This document shows positions 11,781 to 24,566 of a stretch of 64,000 bases of DNA, in pieces; position 1 is the first letter of the stretch, and every line of letters begins with the position of its first letter. Source of the stretch: Talinum fruticosum (taxonomy: Eukaryota; Streptophyta; Magnoliopsida; Caryophyllales; Talinaceae). Under the pieces are notes generated by a model. That model made no database searches. It worked only from the letters and a program-made list of their open reading frames with translations, and was not told where the DNA came from. The translations under genes and the position numbers were made by a program. Where the stretch lies: positions 8,835,001 to 8,899,000 of the forward strand of contig JAITYX010000002.1 in NCBI GenBank assembly GCA_021018815.1, in the 5' to 3' direction.

Positions 11781-14700
11781 TCATGCAAATGATGATAGCT
11801 TGACCCTGGGAGGATTGACAAGGCATATGTCGAGGAAGCTGTCAATGCAAGTGTAATTGTAATCAGGGTACAGTGCAGACGCCTCCAGATCGTCTTCCTC
11901 GAGGTCGAAGCTCATTTGGTCACCCTTGATGAATATGTTATGGAGTATCGCCACAGGAATGTTCATAGGATGCGGCAGTGCTGTCAAGTAATTCAGTGTC
12001 TATGTATTCAGAGAAAAACAAAATTAATTCAAAGGCATACGTCGGGACGATCTGGAGTGGGTCTTACTCTGGCTAAGTTTGATGAGTTGATCCTCAGGAA
12101 GATGAGTTTTGGGGAGGATCCGGCGAGTCTTCTGCTCCCAAGAGGAAATGACATCGAGTTGAGAGGCAATGTTTCTAGGGGGCCTTAGGATGATGAGTTT
12201 ATTGAGGGTCCTCGGATCAGTTGCTGCTTTTATGGTGTAGGCTGCTACATCTCCTTCATAGTTCCACACCGCTATTTTTTTCAGTTAGTAATAAACCGAG
12301 AGATTAAAGATCATACAATAGATGTCGAAAAAAACAATATTGCATAACAAATTACCACACTGTTCACCGACTGTATTTAAGCCTATGCTTCAGTTACATT
12401 TAATACCTTTGCCTTTTTTAGCCCTTGCCTCATTAAATGCTTTCATATTGGGTGAGCGCTCGACAATGGAATGAATCAGAAATATATATCTACTTCTAAA
12501 ATACCAAGTTGTATCAATCATAAAAATTCCTCTTCGTATACGACAATGGTTATATAGTAATTTTGGGTCTAATGGACCTGGGCGACACATATAATTAAAT
12601 GGTAGGAGAAAAATAGGAAATGGAGGGTTTTTATAAGGTTAAGAAAAAATAATTGTTTTCGTTTTTACTGATCTAAAATTCATAAATTCGGAATCATGTA
12701 ATAATTTTTATGTATAAGTTTTTCCAATAATAAACCTCAATTTTTTTAATTAATTTGTTAGTTCAATGAGCCTTTTTGTTTTTTGTGGTTTTTTTTCTAA
12801 GGCAAGGGAGCTTTTGTTTTTTTTTTTTTTGTTCGTAATCAATTGTCAAATCACAGTAATTAAAATAAAAAGGTACCATAATAGTACGTGAAGAAAAAAA
12901 TAGTTCCATTTCACCGAAATTATCTCATGAAATAGCTACTATTACCGAAATTCTCCTTATTGTAAGTCATCAACGTCACATTAAATGTTTGCACGTATAT
13001 GTTTAAAATTCTCCTTTTTATTTTCTAAAATTTTTTATTAATTATGTCATTTTAACTCATTTTATATAAATCTACTACTTAAATAACTATTATTACCAAA
13101 CACACTTATCTTAAATTACTAATTGAACATCTAACCATTAACCACTAGTCAACAAAAATTAATCACTAATAAAACAGTTAACGATTACTAAAACAAGTAA
13201 CCGCTACTAAAACACCTAATTTTATCAAACACACTCGGTAACGTTTTCAAAACCACTGTCTAGTGTTTGCACATATATTTTCGAAATTTTCCTTTTTATT
13301 TTCTACAAGCTTCTATACATCGCGTCCTTTTACATCATTTTATATAAATTTGCTACTTAAACAGGTATTATTACCAAACACACTTATCTTAAATCACTAA
13401 TTAATTAATTTTTCTTATTTCATAATAGTTATCACTTTACATTAATAATAGTATATTAATTACTAGTTTTTCAATTTTACCCATCTTAATTATTTTTGTA
13501 TTTTTAAAATTTTATCGTTTTCAGTACATAATATCCCGATAGAGAGAGAGAGGATATAGTGATAAGATAGAGAAAATTAGGGAGGAGAGAGAAAAAAGAG
13601 TTGTAATTCTCATGGAAATAAGAAGTGTATATTAGATATTTTATTATGTAACTAACTTTCTTTTTGTCCATCTTAATTTCCTAGTCCTCTTAAAATGATA
13701 GATATTTTAAAACGGAGAAAGTAGTAAAAAACAACTAATCGATAATAAAACAACTAATAATTACTAAAACAGTTAGCCACTCGTTAAAATAACTAAGTTT
13801 ACCGAACACGCCAAAACGTTACTTTGGGCATGTTCGGTAGTAGCGTTTGAGGTAGTGATTAGTGTTTTGTAGGATGTAAAACACTACTTATCTAAAAATG
13901 TAAGTGTTCGGCAAAGTAGTGTTTGACATAATGAGTACGAGTTTTAGGTAGTGTTTTTGAAAAGCTAGTAGGCTCGTTCGGCAAAATGAGTCTGTTTGAG
14001 TAGCGAGATAGTCTGTTTGTGTAGCTGATAATGTTTAGGTAGTCGATAACTCGTTAGATTTTAGTCGTTAGCGAGATAGTCTGTTCTATGGAGCGGTTGA
14101 ATAAATGTGTTCGGTAAATTTAGCGGTTGAGTTAGGCGATTATTGTAAATTGACGTAAAAGTATATAAATAATTTGTCAAATATAAATGAATGAAGAGTT
14201 TTTTTATCAAAAAATATGAAACGCTACTTTCAAATGTAAAAACTAATATTATTAGCTTTTCATAAACACTACTTGAAACGCTAAAAGCTACTGCAAAAGC
14301 TAGTTAAAACACTACCTTACCGAACGCTAATATTTGGTTGATTAGTGTTTTGACTTGGTCAAAACGTTAAAAGCTACTTCAAACGTCGTTGTCGAACGGA
14401 GCCGCAAACCTCTAATCACTATGCCAAACACTACTTTACCAAATACTTATATTATTTTTAAATAAATAGTGTTTATCCTCCAAAACACTAGCCGAGTACT
14501 TCAAAAGCTAGTGCCAAACACACCTCGCATCTTGCTTGTGACACTCTCCATTATAACGCTCTTATAATAATTTATGTAGTAAGAGATTGAGAAAATCCGT
14601 CTAAAAATGTGCCTAAAATGAAACATTTATTTTGAGTACAGATTATAAAACTTACTTTGAGCCGTCCCAGTTCCATAAACTGTAACCTCTCGAGAGTTTT

Positions 14701-16119
14701 GGCCACCATTAGGATGAAGCATGAGACCAACAAAATATGCAGCCAAAGAATTAGCTGAAACATAAGTAAAAGGAATTCCCGCAGCTTCAATGGCCCTTCT
14801 GATTTTCCTCTTGTTGTCAAGGAGTGCTTGGAAAGGTGGTAGAGCGTCTGTTACCCTATCTACATCGTTTCCATATTCTGATGGCACAAATCTCTGACAT
14901 TTATATATACTTAAGTAGAGGCTCCAGATATTAAAAACAACAATTACATACAGCACATAAATTTTCAAATTTATCCGTACATATCATAGAGAGGTCGGTT
15001 TTGTTTACTGTAACTGATGTATAAAAGTCGTTAACTGCACATATATACTGGTCTATTGAACAGAAGTATATGACAGTTTAAGTCGTGTTTGACAAATAAC
15101 TTTTTGAATGGTGTTTTTGATTTCACCGAAAATAAGCTTTTGAAGGGTTTTTTAACGGTTTGACTCAATCAATAAGCTTTTGGAAATTTCAACATAAGAC
15201 CAGAAGCAAAGAGGCTTTGTTTGATCAAACAAATATAATCTTGACTCCCTGTTATCCTTTTGCGAAATCTATAATCAATATTACAACTAAATGTAGAAAA
15301 TACGCAGCTCAACTAACGGAGTAATAATTGATTGTCAAACAGAACCTTAATAACATAACCTAACCGTGCTGATAATATATATAAAATCTTATACCTCAAT
15401 GTTTCCTCCTGCTCCTTCCATGGCAGTAATTATCCTGAGTTGATCAAGATGTTGAGGAACCGCCAATGTCGAAATCACAATACTGACTTGTTTAAGGGTG
15501 GATACAAGCTTCTCATAATCATCCAATTCACCCTACACATTTCAAATGACGATTACCTATTCTGTACTTGTAAATACCCAGAATGACATGTTATATTCAA
15601 GCATTGTTTTTATACAAGGGTTGTTCTTCGTCATAAGCTTGGGGTTGGTCCCTTCCCCAGTGAAGCATAAGGCTAGTGTGGGTGCCACTCCAGCTGAGTC
15701 TCAGAAGATTTAAATGTAGGTAGCTTGATTCATTTAATCGGAATCATGTTGTCATGTAAAAGACTTAGCATATTAATTTTCCATCAACGCACAGTAAACG
15801 ACAATAACAAATCTTAGACAAATTTTCGAGTTTACGTACATGTGATACTATAATATAGATGTAGATCGAAACAAACAAGAGAATTAAGAATAGAGGGTTA
15901 AATAGTTACTTGAACGAGAGTTACGCCCATGGCTTTGAATTCTTGGAGCGTTTCGCTCTTAACAGGGTCCGAATCCTGGCCACCTGAGTTTGATCCAAAG
16001 GGACGAGTGTATGCATAAGTTATGAGACCAGCTTCTACACTAGCTTTCACCATATGCTTACCTAGATATCCTGTTGCTCCAAATATCAACACTTTTCTCT
16101 TCAGTGTGGCATTGTCCAT
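11781..16119 (-). CDS. PIP-family NADPH reductase (isoflavone-reductase/eugenol-synthase-like), copy A
   Basis: Atypical short-chain reductase of the pinoresinol-lariciresinol / isoflavone / phenylcoumaran-benzylic-ether reductase (PIP) family, cytosolic, acting in phenylpropanoid metabolism. Five exons: 16119-15910, 15532-15395, 14893-14656, 12271-12068 and 11980-11781. Phases agree throughout and give 329 residues with no break. The NADPH motif GATGYLG is at residues 14-20. VPSEYG is at about 119-124. [15 protein letters not shown] (about 141-155) contains the family catalytic Lys, followed by PFTYVSAN. The C-terminal [16 protein letters not shown] block resembles eugenol/isoeugenol synthases (LYPELEFTSIDGLLD type) more than PCBER, so a eugenol-synthase-like role is likeliest, but substrate is not proven. 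MDNATLKRKV is taken as start by homology with copy B; an in-frame Met four codons upstream exists. Intron 2 holds a 266-bp MITE. Intron 3 is about 2.4 kb, more than twice that of copy B. Confidence 0.9.
13826..14526. mobile_element. MITE-like element in intron 3 of PIP reductase copy A
   Basis: About 700 bp with similar ends in opposite orientation: GGGCATGTTCGGTAGTAGCG on the left, and GAGGTGTGTTTGGCACTAGC when the right end is reversed. Both are followed by similar blocks containing TTTGAGGTAGTGATTAGTGT. The same blocks recur at about 27.3-28.2 kb and 59.4-59.6 kb. I see no clear target duplication. Adjacent DNA at 13080-13260 and 13730-13820 contains further pieces of the same family. PIF/Harbinger-like is a guess from the GGGTGTGTTTGG-type ends. 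Confidence 0.6.
15081..15346. mobile_element. Harbinger/Tourist-like MITE in intron 2 of PIP reductase copy A
   Basis: 266 bp. The left end AGTCGTGTTTGACAAATAAC and the reversed right end GGTTCTGTTTGACAATCAAT share a TGTTTGACAA core. TTA at 15078-15080 and TTA at 15347-15349 fit the 3-bp TWA target duplication of PIF/Harbinger elements. Intron 2 of the tandem copy B has the flanking GACAGTTA near 20510 without an insert, which supports the boundaries. Confidence 0.7.
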
Positions 16120-16810
16120 GACTCTCCTCAAGGACTAAGAAACAACCCTTCATGAATTAGGTTGTGAAGCAAGAAATATAAAGAAACCCCTATTATGACT
16201 TGTATCACTATATAGAAATATCTCTTCTCTATGGCTAGGAAGTGTTCAGGTGTTATTAATAAATTCCTTTGTTTAGAAGTATGTATATATGAATGAAGAG
16301 GCTAAGAAAGTTTGCTTGATCTGACCATCCAACTGGAAAACAAGATTGGGTGGTTGAAAATCATTTCACGAGGATAAGCTTAATCTTACTTAGATCCAAA
16401 TTTATACATATTGTAAGAGGCCCGTCTATGTCGGTTATGATCGAGTCTGTTGTAGCCACCTTAACTTTGAATTTGGTAATTGTAGAGAGATTAGTTAATA
16501 TTAGATTGTGAAGTTTAAAATCATGAACAACATACTATTTCATAGAAAGAAAGCAAAGGATAGTATAAGACAATATAAACAGATATTTTGCTTTAGTCCG
16601 TTATAATTTAACTAAAACAAAATTGTTAATTTCGACCTTTTGTGGTCATCCGAAAAGGGGGTGTAGGGCACGATCTTACTTGATTCTCATTTATAACGTG
16701 AAGAATTTCAGCACGTATGAGGTATTACTTGGAAAAGTCAATAGACAAGTTGCATAGAAAATGAGAGATAAGACCCCCTGGAATCTAACTGAAATTCACA
16801 TGCCAAACAT

Positions 16811-17209
16811 GAAGGGTGAGTGGGACGAGGTACCCGGTCATTTTGGCCGGACCCGATCCCGGTCCCGATTGAAACCGGGTTCATATTTTTGGATCCAGTC
16901 CCGGTCCAGGGTTCCGACCGGTCCAAAAATCTGTACCAGTCCCGGACTCGGGGAACCGGGTCCGATACCAGGTACCCGGTTTATCTTTTTTTTTTTTAGT
17001 TTTTCAAATATCATTTTACTTTTTATAATTTTTACTGTTTTTTTTTGGGTAAAGTTTTACCCAATAATAAAAAAACCGGGTAACCGGTTTGCTTGTAATT
17101 AAAAAAATTTATATATATATATATATATATATATAATAAAACCGGAATCGGGACCGGTCCGGACCTGCCGGGTCCGGAACCGAATACGCGGAATTTTTGC
17201 TCAACCCTA
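16811..17209. mobile_element. hAT-type non-autonomous element with 8-bp target duplication
   Basis: 399 bp bounded by an exact 8-bp direct repeat CCAAACAT at 16803-16810 and 17210-17217. The ends are GAAGGGTGAG on the left and TAGGGTTGAG when the right end is reversed, a short TIR of hAT type. The interior is locally GC-rich, with many overlapping ACCCGGT/GGTCCCG/AACCGGG motifs in both orientations, as is common in hAT subterminal regions, plus a (TA)n run at about 17112-17134. It encodes no transposase. Confidence 0.85.
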
Positions 17210-17217
17210 CCAAACAT

Positions 17218-18640
17218 TTTATTCGATTGTTTTTCTTCTTTTTTTTCAATTTTTTCCCACTTTTTTTTCTTTTTCAACTAATAATATTGACAAAGACTTG
17301 GGATTAGGAATATCAAACAAATTTTACAACTCAATTTCCGCAAAATACTTATCATTATGACCAACATAGGTTATTCTCTCGTATTCAATTCAAATCGACC
17401 CCTCAATTCAATAAAAGATCTAAAATCAACCACAACAACATCAAAACCCAACAAACAACCCCATCATCATCAATATGAAACTCTATTGCTTAAGTATAAG
17501 ATTATGTAATCAAGAGTTTATTAGGAAGGTTGACAACCATTGAAATAGACTCGTAGGCTCAAGGGGACTAACAAAGGGTTAACACATATATTTGGATTAA
17601 CAAAAGGTTAATAAAGGGCTAATAAAGCATGTCAAGGCTCTTAAATTTATTAAGCATACAATTATCAAATTTGGTTTTTTGATTGGTGATTCTTTCTCAA
17701 GCACTTACAAAAGCAAGTCAAATCTTGACATTCCAATATCAAATTTCACTGTTCACTAATTCATAATGTAAAGTGAGAATATAGAAGAAAAGGGAAACGA
17801 TTTGCACATCCGAAGGCGTGATTGAACCGTCATTGCAAACCCTATCCGAAATTCGTGCAAAATCTCTCACTTGTCCTTGTTTGCAACTCTTTATAATCTA
17901 GTCTAACCCCAACTAGATGGTGGATATGGTGTTGGCTAGATACTAGATGACCGCAGAAACACGTCTTATATAGAATAAAATAGGAAAAAATCATAGCAAC
18001 CGAGCGGTGTTACTTGCTGCTTGGCCAATTTGTTATGGTCATAACCTCTTCGTCCGATATCCAAATGATGTGATTCCTGATTTGTTGGAAAAATTATTGG
18101 GTCTATAGTTTCTAATACATTTGATATTATGCATGTTACATAAATGTGGATAAATTTATAAGTCAAAGAGTGAAGAGTCTCCATTACTGCACATTCTTAC
18201 TTTCTGGCTCATATATTTTCTATTTCTTATCATAAATGAGCTCATAATGTCATTAGAAATTCTTTAATAAGGAATTCATAAACATAGACTCAAAAAACAC
18301 TTAGTCCAAAAATATGGCTAAAAATTATATGCAAATCACAAGGAAACTGCATGAACAAACTGAAAATACAAAACTCGGTCATAAAATATAAATGGGACAT
18401 AAAGTATGTTAATATACATATACGAAGTCATAGAACATCAAATATTTTTGAGAATTTAAGCCTAGACATAAAGCATATTGGAGATCTTTCAATCGAGAGA
18501 AAAACATACAAGAACAAAAATTAACAGAAGTGCTCTTATGTATGTTACAAAAAAAAAAAAAAAAAAACACAAACATAAGAAAAGGTAGCAATACAACGAG
18601 GAGGGAGACTTCTCGAAGATAACATAATTAAGCTAATCAT
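17218..18640. other. Intergenic spacer between PIP reductase copies A and B
   Basis: No gene recognised. An A-rich run lies at 18548-18567, close to the 3' end of copy B. Confidence 0.45.
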
Positions 18641-18650
18641 ATATATATGA

Positions 18651-21003
18651 TCATGTAAATGATGATAGCTTGACCGTTGGTGGATTGACAAGGCATATGT
18701 CGAGGAAGCTGTCAATGGAAGTGTAATTGTAATCAGGGTACAATGCAGACGCCTCCAGATCATCTTCCTCGAGATCGAAGTTCATTTGGTCACCCTTGAT
18801 GAATATGTTATGGAGTATCGCCACAGGAATGTTCATTGGATGCGGCAGTGCTGTTAAGGAACTCAATGTATATGTATTCAGAGAAAAACAAGATCGATTG
18901 AAGGTATACGACGTCAGTAAAACTATGTGTAAGGAGGAGTAGGTCTTACTCTGGCTAAGTTTGATGAGTTGATCCTCAGGAAGATGAGTTTTGGGGAGGA
19001 TCCGGCGAGTCTTCTGCTCCCAAGAGGAAATGACATCGAGTTGAGAGGCAATGTTTCTGGTGGGCCTTAGGATGATGACCTTATTGAGGGTCCTTGAATC
19101 AGTTGCTGCTTTCATGGTGTACGCTGCTACATCCCCTTCATAGTTCCACACCGCTGTCACAGGTTCACACATTTCAAATTAATACATGATCATGAGAAAT
19201 ACTCACCGATGAGGCATTTTGGTTTGACCTCTGTGTGTGTACACTCTCTCGTTGTACGCAATAACTTACTCTTGTGTCAAAGGTACAAGTACGAAACAAA
19301 AAATATGATTAGTTAGTCTCGGGTGACATCGTCGCATGAAAACTTATTGTAAGTCATCAATGCCACACCGGGCTTGCTCGGTAAACTATCTTACAATAAT
19401 TTATATTATATTATAAGACAATATATCTAAAAAGAGTTTTTGACATTTTACTATCCTTTGTTATCGACAAATGATAAAAGGTTCTTCTAATATCGTAAAT
19501 AATAAAGTACTATCCTGAGCTATTATATGTTTAATAACTTACTAATAGTTTGTAGAAAATAAATAGCGGCTAATTTGGAGCAACTTTCAAGCTGATTATT
19601 CCAAAAATACCCTTAGTCCATTTTAAATTTTAGTTTTTATTGTTGGAAGATTTTAATTTTTATTGCTAATAAATGTTAGCTAATTGTTTATTTTTATTAA
19701 GAGTAAAGGTATTTTTGAAAAGTAAATTGAATTTATAATAAATATTAAACATTATTTCTAAGTTGTGGCTCTATATATAAATAAATTTTATTCAACAATC
19801 AAATCAACCACCATTCATTTATTCTAACAAAAAAATTAAACCACACAATTCATATATATTTTTAAAAATAATTAAATTAAGACCCTTGGATTTTTATCCA
19901 AGAAACTTATTTATTTTTTAAATATATATATATATATATATATTTCTATAATATATTCTTACTAAAGTATAAAAAAATTAAGGTTAATGTCATCATTTAA
20001 CTCTCAAAAAGTGAATTTCTACAACTATACGATAATATAACATACATCTCAGGTCTCACAATATTAATTTATTATTTATGATATTTGAGGAAATTTTTTT
20101 ATCATTTATATTGATAGTATAAATTACTAAAATGTTAATAATTCATCTAAAAATATGCACAAAACAAAACTTGCATACTTTTAATATCAATTATATAACT
20201 TACTCTTAGTCATCCCAGTTCCATAAACTGTAACCTCTCGAGAGTTTTGGCGGTCATGAGGATGAAGCATGAGATCAATAAAATATGCAGACAAGGAATT
20301 AGCTGCAACATAAGTAAAAGGGATTCCCGCTGCTTCAATGGCCCTTCTGATCTTCCTCTTGTTGTCAAGGAGTGCTTGGAAAGGTGGTAGAGCGTCTGTT
20401 ACCCTATCTACGTCGTTTCCATATTCTGATGGCACAAATCTCTGACATTTATATACATAAGTATATCTCTGATCATTGCATGACAGTTTATCAAAAGAAA
20501 ACATATGCATGACAGTTAAACGAGAAATTTTGATTCAGTCTTATGAGGCTGATTGATAATATATACGATCTTATATACCTCTATGTTGCCTCCTGCTCCT
20601 TTAATGGCGGCTATTATCTTGAGTTGATCGAGATGCTGGGGAACAGGCAATGTTGAAATCACAGTATTGACTTGTTCAAGGGCCGATACAAGCTTCTCAT
20701 GATCATCCAATTCACCCTACACATTTCAAATGATGACCAATTAAATACTTCTTGTTTAGGGAGGAAAAGGGAAACAAGGGGAAGGGAAATTACTTCGATG
20801 AGAGTTACTCCCATGGCTTTGAACACTTGGAGCGTTTCGCTCTTAACAGGGTCCGAATCCTGACCACCAGAGTTCGATCCGAAGGGACGAGTATATGCAT
20901 AGGTTATGTGACCTGCTTCTACACTAGCTTTCACCATGTACTTGCCTAGATATCCCGTTGCTCCAAATATCAGCACTTTTCTTTTCACTATGTCATTGTC
21001 CAT
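18651..21003 (-). CDS. PIP-family NADPH reductase (isoflavone-reductase/eugenol-synthase-like), copy B
   Basis: Tandem paralogue of copy A with identical exon structure: 21003-20794, 20716-20579, 20441-20204, 19153-18950 and 18850-18651. Every exon has exactly the same length as in copy A, giving 329 residues and an intact frame. The NADPH motif GATGYLG is at residues 14-20. [10 protein letters not shown] opens exon 2, VPSEYG follows, and the catalytic Lys region [15 protein letters not shown] is unchanged. Differences from A include HITYAY for [17 protein letters not shown] for [22 protein letters not shown] for FVGLMLHPNGG, and TGMTK for TGTAQ at the end of exon 3. Residues around 52-58 and 175-185 are candidate places for substrate differences. 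The start [10 protein letters not shown] is the only upstream Met. Introns are shorter than in A because several MITEs are missing. The activity is probably an NADPH-dependent reductase of phenylpropanoid esters or lignan/isoflavone-type substrates. Confidence 0.92.
19919..19942. repeat. (TA)n microsatellite in intron 3 of PIP reductase copy B
   Basis: About 12 TA units are read directly. Confidence 0.8.
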
Positions 21004-23383
21004 GGCTTCCTTGTGCCCTTCAATAAGGTTGTGGAATACAAAAAAATATATATAAAGATTTGGTTTTTTTTTTTTCCTTTTCTTGGAGAGAAATGATGTT
21101 CTGGGGTTCTCTGTTTATTGCTCATTGCAAAATAGGAGAGGTCTCTCTTTATAAGAAGAAGTGGCTTATAAATATTATTTCAGTATTTTGTTGAAAAACC
21201 TCAGAAACTAATTAAAATACAGTCATTACACAACTTTCTCTATTTTATTTACATAATTTACAATAGTCAGTAGACAAGTTGCATCCAAAATGACTGGTAA
21301 ACACCCCCACACCCCAGAAGAAAAAGAGAGAAAAAAAGTCAGACATTGTTTTTGGTTTGATAAAGGATGCGATCATTTCCAGGTCGTAAGTGTTTAAGGT
21401 AAAAGCTCTTTCAATAAGTATATTTTCGAAAATTTGAATTTGTATTTTCCTTATTATCGGGTTGAGGCCGCTACCACTTAACTAATACTTTATAAGTTGA
21501 TGCATTCATTATTTGAAGGAATGATGCATTCAAACATTGTGGACGGCAAGAATGCGTATTTATATTTTGTGTAAATCATTTTAATATTTTTAAGAGGGAC
21601 ACACATAATATTTAGTAATACTAGTGGGGTTTTTTTATGGTATAAAATGAGGAGTAAAAGTCAATGTAAGAAGGATTTGAATTTATATCTGTGGCAATTC
21701 TTTTCAAAAACTTTATTAGTTGAGTGAATTCATTCACCTTAGTCATACTAGTTTATATCCGTACAAAAGTACGGGTATTTATTATTTAAAAAGTTATCTA
21801 TAGAAATGTAAAAATTTTAATTAGTTAATATATAGTTAGAACTACACCATATAAGTAAAGTCAGTTTGTATTTTTATTCTGACATAAATATTCTAAATTT
21901 AAAAAATAATTTATACACAATATAACACATATTAAAAAAATAATTTAATATTCCTAAAGTGGAATATAAAGGGGTTACTCCTAAAGTGGAGAAAAAATAT
22001 ATATATATAATACCGAAGGAAAAACGATAAAAGATACAATTTAAAGTCAAATTAAGAATTGCTTTATAAATAATTAATTCAAATTGAAACAAATTAATAC
22101 AATAAAAAATTATCAAGAGGTAATACGATTTGAAAACAAAATACCACAAATAATATTTTTCTTAACCATTTTAATTTAGATTCTTGGAGAAAAATAACAC
22201 CTACTCTATGGCTATTGATTGAAAATAATACAAATTATTTTATTGAATGTCAGCACGTAAAACTTAGCCCCATTTAGTGCCATTAGAATACCACCGAATT
22301 AAGAAGGGTGTTGCGATAGCATGGTAAGTAAAGTCGGTCACGTCGACAACAGAGTTAAATATATATTTAACATTGATTCGTTTTATTTGTATCAATACGT
22401 TTAAAAATTGTTAAAAAATCATGGTAAATAAATTAAGTGACTTGCCACCTACATAAGCAACATTACTTAGCACGTCATCGCTTCACTAAATCACAATCCC
22501 TTAACTTGACAAGTATATTATGTTGGTATTAAATAAGCTTAAAGTTCATGCTTCTTGGTATCAAATAAAAAGTTCGTATTGTTTATTTTAATAGACCAAA
22601 GGTTTGTATTATTTTTCATCCAATCCTTTTAATTTATAATTTCAAATATTTGATAGTTTGTATCATTTTTTCCCTTGAAATCATCCTCAGAAAAAAAAAA
22701 AATTGATATGACATATACAAAGTCCAACTATAATATTTTATAAGGATTCCTTTTATTTTACAAAAGTAAAAATTATTGTTTGAGCTTGTAAATTATAAGC
22801 AGAAAAAATAATAACTACCTAAGTTCTTAGAATGATCAAATTATCTATACACATATTTTAGATTAAGAACAATATTTTTTATTTTTTGACATTCACCCTA
22901 AAATTATAAATTATATTATGTGCCCTAATTTATAACCAAACCATCATAAATGATTAATCACTTATCATTTTTATATAAGAATAGTTTGGCAAGAAATAAT
23001 TATATATTTGAATAATTATTTCATTTATTTATTATAATTTCTTCACTCAAATAGACACCCCACTCCGAAATGGTTGTTTGTTTTCCTTCTTATTTAGTAA
23101 TTTGCTCAACTTGATCAAACTATCTATTGTCACCAATTATCTTCGCGTTTGTCATCGTTGTAAATTAAAATATTTGTTATATAATTATCATGATTGGTGC
23201 TATCAAGTCATATAAGAGTATCATTTACTTATTATTAACAAAACAAAAAATGTCATACTTATATGATATATAAAGGAAGCCGAGGTGGAGAGTTTAGAGA
23301 TGTAAGGAATGCAAATGCTAATGTTAAATGAGTGCTAATGAATATAGCTAATTAAATACTAAAGGATCATGTGTAATTTAGAC

Positions 23384-23386
<3 letters not shown>

Positions 23387-23438
<52 letters not shown>
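23387..23438. repeat. (ATT)n microsatellite
   Basis: About 17 tandem ATT units are read directly; the polyisoleucine-like frame on the minus strand is an artefact of it. Confidence 0.95.
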
Positions 23439-23809
23439 TTGCAAACGGGAGAGAAATTATTTTGATGATTTACTTTGAGAAGGGATTTAATATCATGCAA
23501 GTAAGTGTTTGAAAAAATATTTAAATTGTAATATAAGATTGAAGAGCCTAATTGAAGCAATCGTTGTCATGTCATATATTTGAAAGTGAAGTGTTTTTTT
23601 TTTTTTTTAATATAGAAGTCATCATTTTGAATATGGTAATGTAGATTTTCTTTTTATTTGAATGATAATTTTGAATATGGTATATATTTAAAAAAATTTT
23701 AAAAATTGAATTAATATTGCTAGTTATATAATATTTTGAATGTTTTTTTTGGTGCAGTATTTTTTTCATTTTATAATAATTAGGGAAGTTTAGTAAATAA
23801 ATGGTTAGG

Positions 23810-23811
<2 letters not shown>

Positions 23812-23878
<67 letters not shown>
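23812..23878. repeat. (AT)n microsatellite
   Basis: About 33 uninterrupted AT units. The Tyr-Ile repeat frame on the minus strand comes from this tract. Confidence 0.95.
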
Positions 23879-23880
<2 letters not shown>

Positions 23881-24345
23881 TCTTTCCATAAATGACGTTG
23901 ATGTGATTGATATCTTTGACAAAAAGAAGTAATTTATTTTGAATTTCAAAAAGGATATAAAAAGGGAGGGAAGCAATTTCAGATGAGTTATTTAGATGGG
24001 ATTTAATATGATGTAAGAAGCAATTTTTTAAAAAAACATTTCAATTATAATATTAGATTGGTCAAACGTAAAATTTGATTTATATATGCTTATGATGACT
24101 CCATCAATTACGAAGATGCTAAATGTACATTCTCTCTTATTTATATATGTGAAAGGTGTTATAAAGATAATGGCTCGATAAATCTATATCAAATATTTAA
24201 AATATTACTAATTGAACTAACTGATAACATAATTAACGCAAGTTGCTATTTAAATTACAACCTTTAATTTTGGCTAAGGTTGACCATGCCTAGTATTATC
24301 CTTAGGCTCCTTCTGTTAGTAATTTAGCATTATCTTCAGATATAT

Positions 24346-24566
24346 TCACCAACTTAGTTTAATCATGGTTTCCACGAGAGAGAGAGAACCATGAGGGTTT
24401 TTTTTTTTTTTTTTTTTGGTGGTGAGGAAGAGGGGCAATGCAATTTAGTATTAAGATTAGATACATTGACCAACTTAGTTTAATCATGATTATCACAGCA
24501 GAAAAAGGGGGAAAAAGTTCAATATCCCCTTCTTGAGGCATATGGGGTTTTTTTTTTTTTTTTTTA
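24346..24566. repeat. Imperfect tandem duplication (~120 bp) with poly-T runs
   Basis: CACCAACTTAGTTTAATCATG near 24347 recurs as GACCAACTTAGTTTAATCATG near 24467. Each copy is followed by a short purine-rich stretch and then GGGTTTTTTT. This reads as a local duplication with later divergence. Confidence 0.6.

Noticed and set aside
16761..17277. Open frames rich in Gly, Pro, Arg and Ser on both strands
   Set aside because: They lie in the GC-rich interior of the hAT-type element; the composition comes from ACCCGGT-like motifs read in all frames.
23572..23976. Minus-strand 134-codon frame with Tyr-Ile repeats
   Set aside because: It is produced by the 67-bp (AT)n tract; flanks are AT-rich noise.
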